Shown here: piece by piece, positions 1-7,414 of the stretch
How the letters are laid out: each line of letters starts with the position of its first letter
Numbering within the stretch: the stretch's first letter is position 1
Assembly (NCBI GenBank): GCA_964527595.1
Contig: CAZGPI010000003.1
Coordinates: 1 to 64,000, forward strand
DNA from: GWF2-38-10 sp964527595
Lineage (GTDB): Bacteria; Babelota; Babeliae; Babelales; RVW-14
Length of the DNA stretch: 64,000 nt
Direction of reading: 5' to 3'
Made by a program: the position numbers and the translations under genes
The notes under the pieces: model-generated
Told to the model about the DNA's origin: nothing
What the model saw: the letters and a program-made list of their open reading frames with translations, nothing else
Databases searched by the model: none

Positions 1-226
1 GGCGGCTGCAGAACTTAAAGCTAAGCAAGAAGCGGAAAAAGTTGCTGCGGAACTTAAGGCAAAACAGGAGACGGAAGCAAAAGCAAAAGCTGAAGCCGAA
101 GCAAAAGCACAACAAGAGGCCGCCGAGTTGAAAGCCAAGCAAGAAGCGGAAAAAGTTGCTGCGGAACTTAAGGCAAAACAGGACGCGGAAGCAAAAGCAA
201 AAGCTGATGCTGACGCAAAAATAGCT
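1..226 (+). repeat. 114-bp in-frame tandem repeat in coiled-coil gene
   Basis: The block starting AAGCAAGAAGCGG at base 23 recurs at base 137. The offset is 114 bases, exactly 38 codons, and identity is near-complete over the first half of the unit. The bases before 23 match the end of the same unit, so at least part of another copy lies upstream. The repeat encodes Lys/Glu/Ala heptad-like coiled coil. It is likely to vary in copy number. Confidence 0.85.
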
Positions 227-1492
227 GCCGATAAGGCATTGGCAGATAAAGCGATAGCCGATGAACAAGCACGGCAAGCAGCGCTCGCTGCCGCTGTAAT
301 TCCTGTTAATTTACCATCCGACTTTAAGCCAGACGCTGGAAATGCATTGGCAATTACCGTTGGTAGTAAAGATAGAGGAATCGAGGCATGGTGCGTTGCT
401 CGTGATGGTTCATTGTGGCGTTATAACAACAAAGAAATTACAAAGCCAGCTGCATGGGTTAAGCAAGTTGCCGTTGATGCTCAGGGGAATACACTTCTCT
501 TTAAGGATGTTTCAGCAACATCAGATGGTCACTTGGTAGCGTTGAGTAAGGATGGTTTTGCCTATAACTGTAATTTAGCTAACAACACCTGGGCAAGGCT
601 TGATCCAACAAATACAACGTTGACGCTTGATGGTATTTCAGCAGGTAATTCGGATAGTATATGGGCGGTAAGTTTGACCGAGAAGACAATTTACCAATTT
701 ACGGCAACCGGTTGGATTGCGCGTGCACCACAAGTTGGCGCGGCCGTTGCGGCTGGTCTTGATGGTACCGTTGTTGGGGTAAATGCTGTTGGCCGTGTAT
801 TTAAGTATGACAATGGTAAGTGGATTGACATGCCTGGTGTTCAGTTAGCATCTGTTGCTGTTGGTAATAAAGATAATGTTTTTGGTATTAGTCCTAATAA
901 GGAATTGTGGCAATATGCTAATGGCAATTGGACCGCTGTTATGGGAGCGAGTGGAAAAATAGCCACAGGAATTGGTCGTATAGCAGTTAATGCTGCCGGG
1001 ACGATATTTTGTCTCGATACTGCAGGTAACACATACCATAAGGGCGATGTTGAGGTTGCTGTGACTAAACCGGAGCCTGTAGCTGTTCAACCAGTTTCAT
1101 CACAAGGAACGGTTCAAGCACCGGCACCTAATTTGGCCGTGCCCGCGCCAAAAAGCATTGATGCGCTATTGTCATTATTTGTTCCGGTTCCTCCTGTTGC
1201 GCAAGAAAGTGCGAAACCAGCGGTTGCCCAAGCAATTGTTGCAAAACCTGCGCCAAAAATGACGGCTAAACAAAAAGCGGCGGCGGCAGCCGAGGAGAAA
1301 AAAGCAGCGGCAGCCAAGTTAAAGGCAGACAAAGAAGCTGTGGCAAAGCTTGAAGAGAAAAAGAAGGCAGTGGCCATAGCCGAAGCAAAAAAGAAAGAGG
1401 CGTTAGCCAAAAAGAAGGCGGATGCAGCAAAAGCAGCAGCGAAAACTGCAAAACCAGCGGCTTCGAAAGTAGTAGTGTTGAAAAAGAAATAA
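2..1492 (+). CDS. Coiled-coil / tectonin-like beta-propeller protein, 5' end outside window
   Basis: The reading frame is open to the first base of the window, so the true start lies upstream. The first TTG/ATG-like codons near base 128 are internal. The visible protein has three parts. First comes an Ala/Lys/Glu-rich coiled coil with a 38-residue tandem repeat. A central region of about 250 residues follows, with tectonin/propeller-type repeats of the form 'DGSLWRYNN', 'DSIWAVS..IYQF' and 'GRVFKYDNGKWIDM'. Last is a Pro/Ala-rich linker and a very basic Lys/Ala tail ending in KKK. Tectonin repeats are carbohydrate- or surface-binding propeller modules in known families. A similar module occurs in the giant secreted protein at 52152-57128. 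Function is unknown; a surface or envelope-associated binding protein is plausible. A strong terminator follows. Confidence 0.75.
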   Translation, partial: AAAELKAKQEAEKVAAELKAKQETEAKAKAEAEAKAQQEAAELKAKQEAEKVAAELKAKQDAEAKAKADADAKIAADKALADKAIADEQARQAALAAAVIPVNLPSDFKPDAGNALAITVGSKDRGIEAWCVARDGSLWRYNNKEITKPAAWVKQVAVDAQGNTLLFKDVSATSDGHLVALSKDGFAYNCNLANNTWARLDPTNTTLTLDGISAGNSDSIWAVSLTEKTIYQFTATGWIARAPQVGAAVAAGLDGTVVGVNAVGRVFKYDNGKWIDMPGVQLASVAVGNKDNVFGISPNKELWQYANGNWTAVMGASGKIATGIGRIAVNAAGTIFCLDTAGNTYHKGDVEVAVTKPEPVAVQPVSSQGTVQAPAPNLAVPAPKSIDALLSLFVPVPPVAQESAKPAVAQAIVAKPAPKMTAKQKAAAAAEEKKAAAAKLKADKEAVAKLEEKKKAVAIAEAKKKEALAKKKADAAKAAAKTAKPAASKVVVLKKK

Positions 1493-1559
1493 ACCCGTTC
1501 GCCCTATCGTGGCTATGGCGGGCATTCACCACAAACGGGATTCTAGAAGGACGCATGAA

Positions 1560-1590
1560 GAAGGGCCGGAACATCCGGCCCTTCTCTAAT
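1560..1590 (+). terminator. Intrinsic terminator after tectonin-like gene
   Basis: A perfect 11-bp stem (GAAGGGCCGGA / TCCGGCCCTTC) with an ACA loop is followed by a short T-rich run. It lies about 70 bases after the stop codon of the upstream gene. Confidence 0.7.
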
Positions 1591-1668
1591 AGACCTCTTT
1601 TGAAACCATAAATTTGTGGCAATCCTGGATAATTCTTTCTATTTTTTTATTTATAATACCACCTAATT

Positions 1669-1701
1669 TGTCATCCCGGGCTTGATCCGGGATCCATCCT
1701 A
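1669..1701 (+). repeat. Palindromic repeat family A, copy 1
   Basis: TCATCC-CGGG-CTTGAT-CCGGG-ATCCATCC: a hairpin with CCCGG/CCGGG arms. It forms the left half of an inverted pair with the copy at 1870-1902. The 484-base gap 1493-1976 holds a terminator, this pair and the pseudogene fragment between the two copies. Confidence 0.85.
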
Positions 1702-1759
1702 TGCTATGCGCCCCTTGGACTTGTAGCTTCGGATGGCAGGACATCTTCTTCTTTGAATT

Positions 1760-1870
1760 GATCAGCACCTTAAGAATTGGAAGCGAGAGTGGAAAATCGC
1801 TCTCATAGAAGAACTGAATCCAGAATGGAATGATTTATATGAAGGAGTTTTTGGACCAGAAGAAAAATAA
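1760..1870 (+). pseudogene. C-terminal remnant of a GIY-YIG endonuclease
   Basis: Reading from base 1760 gives 36 residues beginning DQHLKNWKREWKIALIEEL and continuing with NPEWNDLYE. This is the typical C-terminal end of small single-domain GIY-YIG nucleases (YhbQ/UPF0213 type). A TGA stop lies two codons upstream in the same frame, and no GIY...YIG N-terminal half is visible, so this is a decayed fragment. Its stop codon directly abuts the right-hand family A repeat, and the left-hand copy lies 60 bases upstream. The fragment is therefore framed by an inverted repeat pair. Confidence 0.7.
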
Positions 1871-1902
1871 GATGGATCCCGGATCAAGCCCGGGATGACA
1901 AA
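1870..1902 (-). repeat. Palindromic repeat family A, copy 2
   Basis: Reverse-orientation copy (GATGGATCC...GGGATGACAA), with the same hairpin as copy 1. The two form an inverted pair about 170 bases apart around the GIY-YIG remnant. Confidence 0.85.
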
Positions 1903-1976
1903 TTTGGCAGTATTAATATTGTTTAAAGATAAAAAACAATCGTTACTATTTATGTTAAATAGGTTTCAGAAGAGAT

Positions 1977-2657
1977 CTAATATTCGAGTAAAAATTTAAG
2001 GGATGAAGCAATTGGTTCGACAAATAATGGCCATTTTTCTTCATCGTTAAGGCCAATATCAAAAAGAAATGCAGGAGCAATAATGCCTTCAAGCGGTTTG
2101 ATAGGAAGTCCGCTTACCCCTGAAAAATCAAATAGTTTTTGATAATCTGGTTGTGTGAGCGTCATGTTAATTCGCTCACCGAATGATTTTGTTTTGTTGA
2201 TATTGCGCATATGTACGTGGCTTACCGGCGCCAAATCAAGAGGCGGATAGCTCCGTCTAGCAAGATCGGCTAAAGGATCAAGCATGCGATGATAAACCTG
2301 TAGCCGTGGTTTTTCATGATCTTCTTTATAAATATTTATGTTGATAAAGAGGTCGATATTGGTGCGATTGGCAAATGAGGCGTTTTGTAGATGGACTAAT
2401 TCGTCTCCTGGAACGCGAGTAAGAATTACTTTCATTTCATATCGGTCTTCAAGTGCTTTTGCAAGCCGTTCGGCAATTTTAAAGGCTATCGAGCGTTCGT
2501 AGTTATTGGATAATTTACGCCCGGTATTTTTAGCGTCGCCGGCCGGATTGATCATAACCACTTTTGGTTTTGCTGATGAGCTGAATAACCCATATGCACT
2601 ATTGGTTGGTAAGCTGCATATTAGGCATAGAAATAAAAAATAGTTTATTAATTTCAT
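1977..2657 (-). CDS. Secreted amidase_3-like protein with missing zinc ligands
   Basis: 226 residues with a clear signal peptide (MKLINYFLFLCLICSLPTNS). The fold pattern resembles N-acetylmuramoyl-L-alanine amidase 3: 'VVMINPAGDAKNTGR' stands where the family has the DPGHGG zinc motif, then 'NYERSIAFKIAERLAKAL', 'LTRVPGDELVHLQNASFAN', 'IDLFINININ'-like strand and 'PAFLFDIGLND'. The first His ligand is absent (INPAGDA) and the second (normally SIHAN) reads as Asn/Tyr context. Only the Glu-like position (YERS) and an Asp near the C-terminus remain. If the homology is right, this is a non-catalytic peptidoglycan-binding relative or has a changed active site. It is a single gene on the minus strand flanked by repeats. 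Family assignment is inference from motif order. Confidence 0.55.
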   Translation of the reverse strand: MKLINYFLFLCLICSLPTNSAYGLFSSSAKPKVVMINPAGDAKNTGRKLSNNYERSIAFKIAERLAKALEDRYEMKVILTRVPGDELVHLQNASFANRTNIDLFININIYKEDHEKPRLQVYHRMLDPLADLARRSYPPLDLAPVSHVHMRNINKTKSFGERINMTLTQPDYQKLFDFSGVSGLPIKPLEGIIAPAFLFDIGLNDEEKWPLFVEPIASSLKFLLEY

Positions 2658-2697
2658 AATTTTAACGGATTTGTGTTTTTGTGTTTTTTATCTTTTT

Positions 2698-2731
2698 TGT
2701 CATCCCGGACACCGATCCGGGATCCATCCTA
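2698..2731 (+). repeat. Palindromic repeat family A, copy 3
   Basis: TGTCATCCCGGACACCGATCCGGGATCCATCC: the stem CCCGGA/TCCGGG is kept while the loop is changed from CTTGA to CACCGA-type. It lies between two minus-strand genes. Confidence 0.8.
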
Positions 2732-2750
2732 ATTGAATCAAATTAAGGAC

Positions 2751-2768
2751 TGCCCTGCACCTCCCTAA
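2751..2768 (-). repeat. Truncated family B repeat
   Basis: CCCTGCACCTCCCT matches the lead and first stem arm of family B read in reverse. The GGGAACG loop and second arm are deleted. It abuts the stop codon of the membrane protein. Confidence 0.55.
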
Positions 2769-3439
2769 CAACGTTTAAATAATTTATCCCACTTTGGGCT
2801 TTGAAGTATAACAAGGCAGATAAGAGCTGATAAGCATATGGCAAAAAAGCCGAAAAAGATAGATGCCTCAGATAGCCCGATTAGTCGCTGTGTCCAGGTA
2901 AATGGTGCAAAATTGATGAGATCTGGCCGTATAAGAGGATAAAACATTTTGCTGAAAACCAAGAAGATACTTGTCCATAGGGAACATTCAATGAGATTTT
3001 GTACCCCGGGGGTGATGTTTTTTACATTCAGCAAGGCTTTGATCTTTTTAATTACAACAACTGATCCCAAAAATGATGCGATGAGTAGGGATGGTAATAG
3101 TGGTTTGGTGAAAAAACCAAGAGCTTGGATGGTGGCAAACAAGTAACCATAGATTCCATAAGAAGCGAAAAAGATTAAAAATGATAAAAGCGAGGCTTTA
3201 ACGTTGCGGCGAATGATGACAAAAAGGAAAAGGGCGGTAAAGAGTAGGAGAATGGTAAAAGGGTAGGTGTTACTTTCTGAGAGTTTGATGATTTGTGAAA
3301 TACCAAGGTAATGAAACAATGTTTTGAGATAGGTTTTGAAAAAAATGCTTGAAAGTGCGCACATAAGAAAAATGAGTATGCCAAAAATAGGCATAAGGAA
3401 GAGCAAAAAACTGTTTTTTTTGATCCTTTGTATATTCAT
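2765..3439 (-). CDS. Multi-pass membrane protein of unknown function
   Basis: 224 residues from the chosen ATG (MNIQRIKKNSFLL). A longer frame begins at 3511, but its first residues (MQEGTAC) come from a family B repeat. The internal ATG has an AAAGGG ribosome site about 7 bases upstream, so the shorter form is preferred. About six hydrophobic helices are visible: one near the N-terminus, a pair around residues 55-105, one around 115-135, one around 155-175 and one near the C-terminus. I recognise no family motif. It is a single gene between repeat clusters. Confidence 0.6.
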   Translation of the reverse strand: MNIQRIKKNSFLLFLMPIFGILIFLMCALSSIFFKTYLKTLFHYLGISQIIKLSESNTYPFTILLLFTALFLFVIIRRNVKASLLSFLIFFASYGIYGYLFATIQALGFFTKPLLPSLLIASFLGSVVVIKKIKALLNVKNITPGVQNLIECSLWTSIFLVFSKMFYPLIRPDLINFAPFTWTQRLIGLSEASIFFGFFAICLSALICLVILQSPKWDKLFKRC

Positions 3440-3490
3440 AAAGTGGCCCTTTAATTGTTTTGAACAGAAGTAGTATAAGGGAGTTGTTAT

Positions 3491-3518
3491 GCAAGCCGTT
3501 CCCTCCTGCACCTCCCTG
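3491..3518 (-). repeat. Family B structured repeat, intergenic
   Basis: Read on the minus strand: AGGGAGGT lead, GCAGG arm, AGGGAACGG loop, CTTGC arm (one G-T pair). It supplies a spurious upstream start for the membrane protein reading frame. Confidence 0.8.
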
Positions 3519-3653
3519 AAGGCTGTTCATTTACGAGCCCTCCCCATTAATAAAAGCATAGCAGTTTTGGGTAACCCTTTTGCAAGATTATAAAAATACT
3601 GACAAACTATGGGCGGGAATAAGTTCTGTGAAAAAATAAAAGAGTAAGGTCGT

Positions 3654-5564
3654 ATGAAAAATTTATTGATAGAAGATATTGCATTGTGGGAAGCTCAGGC
3701 CGAAAAGCTACCATGGTTTAAAAAATGGACAAAGGTTCTTGACGGAATAACACCTTTTTACAGCTGGTTTAAGGGCGGGCTTATTAATGCCTCGCATGCT
3801 TGTTTGGATGTCCATATACAAGCTGGCCGTGGCGAACATACCGCAATTTTATGGGAAAATGAAAAGGGCGACAAGCGAAGCGTAAGCTATCAAGAGCTTT
3901 ATGAATTAACTAATCGCATTGCATTTGAGTTACGCCTTCTTGGTGTAAAAAAGGGTGATACCGTTGTGGTCTATTTGCCCATGATTCCTGAAGCGGTTGC
4001 AACTATGTTGGCTATTGCTCGGCTTGGCGCAATTCACGTCGTCGTATTTTCTGGCTTTGGCGCAGACGCATTACGTGATCGGATTACTGACGTTGGTGCC
4101 AAAATAGTAGTAACTACCGATTTTGATATTAGGCGCGGCAAACGAATTCCATTAAAGGAGTTTGTTGATAAAGCGGTTGAGCAGACATCCGGCGTTAGTG
4201 TTGTTTTAGTTGATTCCATTCTTAGGGGGTTTGCCAAGGGGGAACGCCTTGAAGAATATTATGTATTACCCGAACCCGTTGAATCATCGCATCCACTTTT
4301 TGTTTTATACACCTCCGGCTCAACAGGAAAACCAAAAGGCATTATGCATTCGACCGGCGGTTATCTAACCTATGTTTATTCAACGATAAAATGGGCATTT
4401 AATATTAATGAATCATCGGTTTATTGGTGTACCGCCGATATTGGATGGATTACCGGACATTCTTATGTAGCTTATGGGCCACTTATGCACGGTGCTACGA
4501 TGGTGATGTACGATGGTGCACCTGATAGTCCGCAACCAGATATTTGGTGGCAACTTATTGAACGATATAAAGTAACTATTTTTTATACGGCACCGACCGC
4601 TTTGAGATTTTTTATGAAGTTGGGCGATGCATTAGTACGCAAACATGATCTTTCTAGCTTACAAGTCTTAGGCTCAGTTGGTGAACCGCTTAATCCGCAG
4701 GTATGGCATTGGTATAACGATGTTGTTGGCGGCCAGCGTTGCCCGATTATTGATACGTGGTGGCAGACCGAAACAGGTGGTTTTATGATTGCTCCAACGG
4801 CATTTTGTCATCCTGAACTTGTTTCAGGATCCATTAAGCCAGGTTCGGTTGCTCAACCATTACCAGGCATCGAGGCTGGAGTTGTAGATGAATTTGGTGA
4901 GCCGGTTGAGGCAGAAACACGCGGCTTTTTGGTAATCAAAAAACCGTGGCCCGGAATGCCGCTTGGTTTTTTTGGCCAAGACCAAGAGCGATACCTCAAA
5001 ACTTATTGGGAACGTTTTCCCGGCATGTATTTTTCTGGCGATTATGCCATAAAAGATGCTGATGGTTATTTTTGGATGTTGGGCCGCGCCGACGAAGTGC
5101 TTAATATTGCTGGCCATCGTGTTGGGACTGCTGAAATTGAATCGGCTATGCTTACGCATTCGGCGGTTGCCGAGGCGGCGGCTATTGGAGTGACCGATGA
5201 TATTAAGGGGGAAACGGTTGTGGTCTTTGTTATTTTGAGAGATGAATATTCGTCCGCCCAAAATATCTCTAGGGGGTTTTCCAAGGGGGAACGCCTTGGA
5301 GATAATCTACAGGCCGTTCCCTCCTGTACCTCCCTAGAAAAAGAACTTATTGTTTGCGTCCAAGAACGCATTGGAAAATTTGTAACCCCATCGGGTGTCC
5401 ACATCCTTACCAAATTACCTAAAACAAGATCAGGAAAAATTATGCGTCGAGTGCTTAAGGCAATGGTGCATAATACTCCTCTTGGCGATGTGACGACTAT
5501 GGAAGATGATAGTGTTATTGAAGAAGTGCTTGCGGTTTACCGAGACTTTTTAGCGCGACGCTAG
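3654..5564 (+). CDS. acs: Acetyl-CoA synthetase with four in-frame repeat insertions
   Basis: 636 residues. Makes acetyl-CoA from acetate, ATP and CoA through an acetyl-adenylate; cytosolic. Seen: adenylate-forming core motif LYTSGSTGKPKG near residue 218, DTWWQTETGG near 368, the hinge region YFSGDYAIKDADGYFW...GRADE near 460-485, and the C-terminal catalytic lysine in TRSGKIMRR (Lys595). Start ATG has an AAGG site 6-7 bases upstream. Four foreign peptides interrupt the family pattern: RGFAKGERL near residue 191 (family C), CHPELVSGS near 385 (family A), and a composite near 539-561 made of SRGFSKGERLGD (C) followed by QAVPSCTSLE (B). All keep frame and spare the motifs. The gene heads the acetate-to-mevalonate region and would feed the thiolase downstream. 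It converges with the next gene, overlapping by 4 bases. Confidence 0.95.
   Translation: MKNLLIEDIALWEAQAEKLPWFKKWTKVLDGITPFYSWFKGGLINASHACLDVHIQAGRGEHTAILWENEKGDKRSVSYQELYELTNRIAFELRLLGVKKGDTVVVYLPMIPEAVATMLAIARLGAIHVVVFSGFGADALRDRITDVGAKIVVTTDFDIRRGKRIPLKEFVDKAVEQTSGVSVVLVDSILRGFAKGERLEEYYVLPEPVESSHPLFVLYTSGSTGKPKGIMHSTGGYLTYVYSTIKWAFNINESSVYWCTADIGWITGHSYVAYGPLMHGATMVMYDGAPDSPQPDIWWQLIERYKVTIFYTAPTALRFFMKLGDALVRKHDLSSLQVLGSVGEPLNPQVWHWYNDVVGGQRCPIIDTWWQTETGGFMIAPTAFCHPELVSGSIKPGSVAQPLPGIEAGVVDEFGEPVEAETRGFLVIKKPWPGMPLGFFGQDQERYLKTYWERFPGMYFSGDYAIKDADGYFWMLGRADEVLNIAGHRVGTAEIESAMLTHSAVAEAAAIGVTDDIKGETVVVFVILRDEYSSAQNISRGFSKGERLGDNLQAVPSCTSLEKELIVCVQERIGKFVTPSGVHILTKLPKTRSGKIMRRVLKAMVHNTPLGDVTTMEDDSVIEEVLAVYRDFLARR
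4223..4252 (+). repeat. Family C repeat inside acs
   Basis: TTAGGGGGTTT lead, then CAAGG-GGGAACG-CCTTG hairpin; read through in frame as LRGFAKGERLE. Confidence 0.85.
4804..4836 (+). repeat. Family A repeat inside acs
   Basis: TCATCCTGAAC-TTG-TTTCAGGATCCAT: stem CCTGAA/TTCAGG instead of CCCGGA/TCCGGG, so both arms changed together. Translated as CHPELVSGS. Confidence 0.85.
5270..5299 (+). repeat. Family C repeat inside acs, left part of composite
   Basis: TAGGGGGTTT lead, TCCAAGG-GGGAACG-CCTTGGA hairpin. The outermost pair is T-A here and G-C in the copy at 39741. Confidence 0.85.
5309..5336 (-). repeat. Family B repeat inside acs, right part of composite
   Basis: Reverse orientation. Lead AGGGAGGT, arms ACAGG/CCTGT around AGGGAACGG. 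This is a compensated change from the common GCAGG/CCTGC. It lies only 9 bases from the family C copy. Confidence 0.85.
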
Positions 5565-5926
5565 CGTTTGCTGGCTTTGCCTTTAATTTCTTCAATCGGA
5601 TATTTTAACGCCGTTTTTTCAAGTTTTTCCAAAAGAATTGTTGAGACATCAAAGCCAAGCGTATCGGCAAATCCAAGGCATGATTGAAGTATGTCCCCAA
5701 GTTCATCCTTAAGGTTTTGCTTGAATTCAGCGTTATCATTAAGCATTTGCTTAACCGTTTGCGTGTCTTTCCACAAAAAAAGTTCAAGCAATTCTGATGC
5801 TTCTACGCAGATGTCCATGGCCAAGTTTTGTGGGGTATGAAATTGACCCCACTCACGATCTTCGCGAAATTTTTTAACCGCATTTTTGAGTTCTAAGACC
5901 GTTGTTTGAGCATCATTATGTTTCAT
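5561..5926 (-). CDS. MazG-like nucleotide pyrophosphohydrolase
   Basis: 121 residues. All-alpha NTP pyrophosphatase of the MazG / dCTPase (RS21-C6) group, which hydrolyses non-canonical or excess (d)NTPs to monophosphate and pyrophosphate. The metal-binding pattern is visible as EASELLELFLW (residues about 42-52) followed by DELGDILQSCLGFAD (about 74-88), matching the ExxE...ExxD arrangement. Short single-domain length fits the family. It is transcribed towards acs, with stop codons overlapping by 4 bases. The exact substrate cannot be told from sequence. Confidence 0.85.
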   Translation of the reverse strand: MKHNDAQTTVLELKNAVKKFREDREWGQFHTPQNLAMDICVEASELLELFLWKDTQTVKQMLNDNAEFKQNLKDELGDILQSCLGFADTLGFDVSTILLEKLEKTALKYPIEEIKGKASKR

Positions 5927-6082
5927 ATCATTGATCCTTTAATATTATTTTTTATACTGGTGTTTCAAGTTTATGATTTTTCTGCTTTTTGCCAAGAAAG
6001 AAGTGATGACAAAATGAGCTTCGCGGTGTATAGTTTTCCAAGATAAAAGGAATGGAGAACTTGGTTAAGGTAGTATGTTCAT

Positions 6083-7414
6083 ATGATTGCAAAATCAAGC
6101 CATGTTAAAGATTTTTACAAAAAAAATTGGCAAGAGCGATTAGCTTTCGTCAAATCGTTTGCTCATTTATCAGATGAAGAGGTTGAGCTTCTTAAGTTGG
6201 TGCGTACCGTTGATGGTTATGTATACGATCCAACAATCGAAAATGTTGTTTCTGGTATTGTCATTCCGCTCGGAATTGCGACTAATTTTATCATCAATGG
6301 CAAAGACTATTTGATTCCAATGGCAACAGAAGAACCAAGTGTTGTTGCCGGCGCCTGTAATGCTGCAAAACTTGCGCGCCCAAATGGCGGATTTTCGGTT
6401 TGTGCTGACGATCCGATTATGATAGGCCAACTATTAATTGTTGGCATTGATGATTTTAAAAAGGCCGAAAAGGCCTTTTCTAGTCTAACCGATTCTTTTT
6501 TGGCGATAGCCAATGCACAAGATCCATTTTTGGTAACTATTGGTGGTGGTGCTCGCGAACTCTCTATACGTGAGTTGCAATCACCGCGTGGATTATTTTT
6601 AGTTATTCATCTGCTGGTTAATGTTAAAGATGCCATGGGCGCCAATATTGTTAATAGTATGCTTGAAGCCTTGGCACCAGTTATTGTTGATGCTATTGGT
6701 GGAACCGCGCGCGCAAAAATTGTTTCTAATTTGGCAACCAGCCGGATGGTTACTGCCACGGCAACCTGGAAACATGAGCTTCTTGGTAAAGAATTAATTG
6801 AAGCATTATTGGATGTTTATACCTTTGCCTGTGTTGATCCGCATCGCGCGGTGACGCATAACAAAGGGATTATGAATGGTGTTGATGCTGTTGCCTTGGC
6901 AACAGGGAATGACTTCCGTGCCGTTGAGGCAGGAGCTCATGGATTTGCGGCAACGGTTTGTTACGAATCTTCATATCAACCATTAACCCATTATGAACTT
7001 AATGAACATGGAGATTTGGTTGGCACACTTCGCATGCCATTAGCTGTTGGCGTTGTTGGTGGTACGACCAAAAGTAATTCAATTGCTTCTTTATGTTTGA
7101 AAATTCTTGGTGTACAAACAGCAGCCGAACTTGCGGGTATTATGGCGGCCGTTGGTTTAGCACAAAATTTCGCGGCGCTTAAAGCGTTGGCAAGTGAAGG
7201 AATTCAAAAAGGGCACATGCGATTACATAGTCGTAACGTTGCCATTAACGCCGGCATTCCACATAACTTGGTTGATGATATTGCGCGGCGCATGGTTGAT
7301 GAAGATAAAATTTCTTTTGATCGGGCTAAAGAACTTCTTATTATTGTAGGGCGTTCCCCCCTAAACCCCCCTAATAATTCTTTAGCAACTTCAGCAACTC
7401 AGGATAAATTGTGA
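6083..7414 (+). CDS. mvaA: Hydroxymethylglutaryl-CoA reductase, class II type
   Basis: 443 residues. Reduces HMG-CoA to mevalonate, the committed step of the mevalonate route. Motifs: ENVVSGIVIPLGIA, then ATEEPSVVAGA with the catalytic Glu83, DAMGANIVN, THNKGIMNG with the catalytic Lys, ATGNDFRAVEAGAHG with the catalytic Asp, and LHSRNVA with His382 near the C-terminus. The soluble form without a membrane anchor and the pattern fit the class II bacterial enzymes. The last about 19 residues (GRSPLNPPNNSLATSATQDKL) look foreign and partly derive from a family C repeat at 7347-7373. First gene of a three-gene operon; the next gene starts inside its stop (GTGA overlap). The cofactor preference is not determinable by eye. 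Confidence 0.95.
   Translation: MIAKSSHVKDFYKKNWQERLAFVKSFAHLSDEEVELLKLVRTVDGYVYDPTIENVVSGIVIPLGIATNFIINGKDYLIPMATEEPSVVAGACNAAKLARPNGGFSVCADDPIMIGQLLIVGIDDFKKAEKAFSSLTDSFLAIANAQDPFLVTIGGGARELSIRELQSPRGLFLVIHLLVNVKDAMGANIVNSMLEALAPVIVDAIGGTARAKIVSNLATSRMVTATATWKHELLGKELIEALLDVYTFACVDPHRAVTHNKGIMNGVDAVALATGNDFRAVEAGAHGFAATVCYESSYQPLTHYELNEHGDLVGTLRMPLAVGVVGGTTKSNSIASLCLKILGVQTAAELAGIMAAVGLAQNFAALKALASEGIQKGHMRLHSRNVAINAGIPHNLVDDIARRMVDEDKISFDRAKELLIIVGRSPLNPPNNSLATSATQDKL
7347..7373 (-). repeat. Family C-like repeat at the 3' end of mvaA
   Basis: Read in reverse: AGGGGGGTT lead, TAGGG-GGGAACG-CCCTA hairpin. The loop is the same as other copies, but both arms are different and still complementary. 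It encodes part of the odd C-terminal tail of the reductase. Confidence 0.7.

Noticed and set aside
1114..1622. Minus-strand frames rich in Ala and Phe or Leu
   Set aside because: Antisense of the Ala/Lys-rich tail of the first gene.
1760..1870. Intact GIY-YIG endonuclease gene
   Set aside because: Only the C-terminal third is present and a stop codon precedes it in frame.
3440..3511. N-terminal extension of the membrane protein (MQEGTAC...)
   Set aside because: It is encoded by a family B repeat and has no ribosome site; the internal ATG at 3439 has one.
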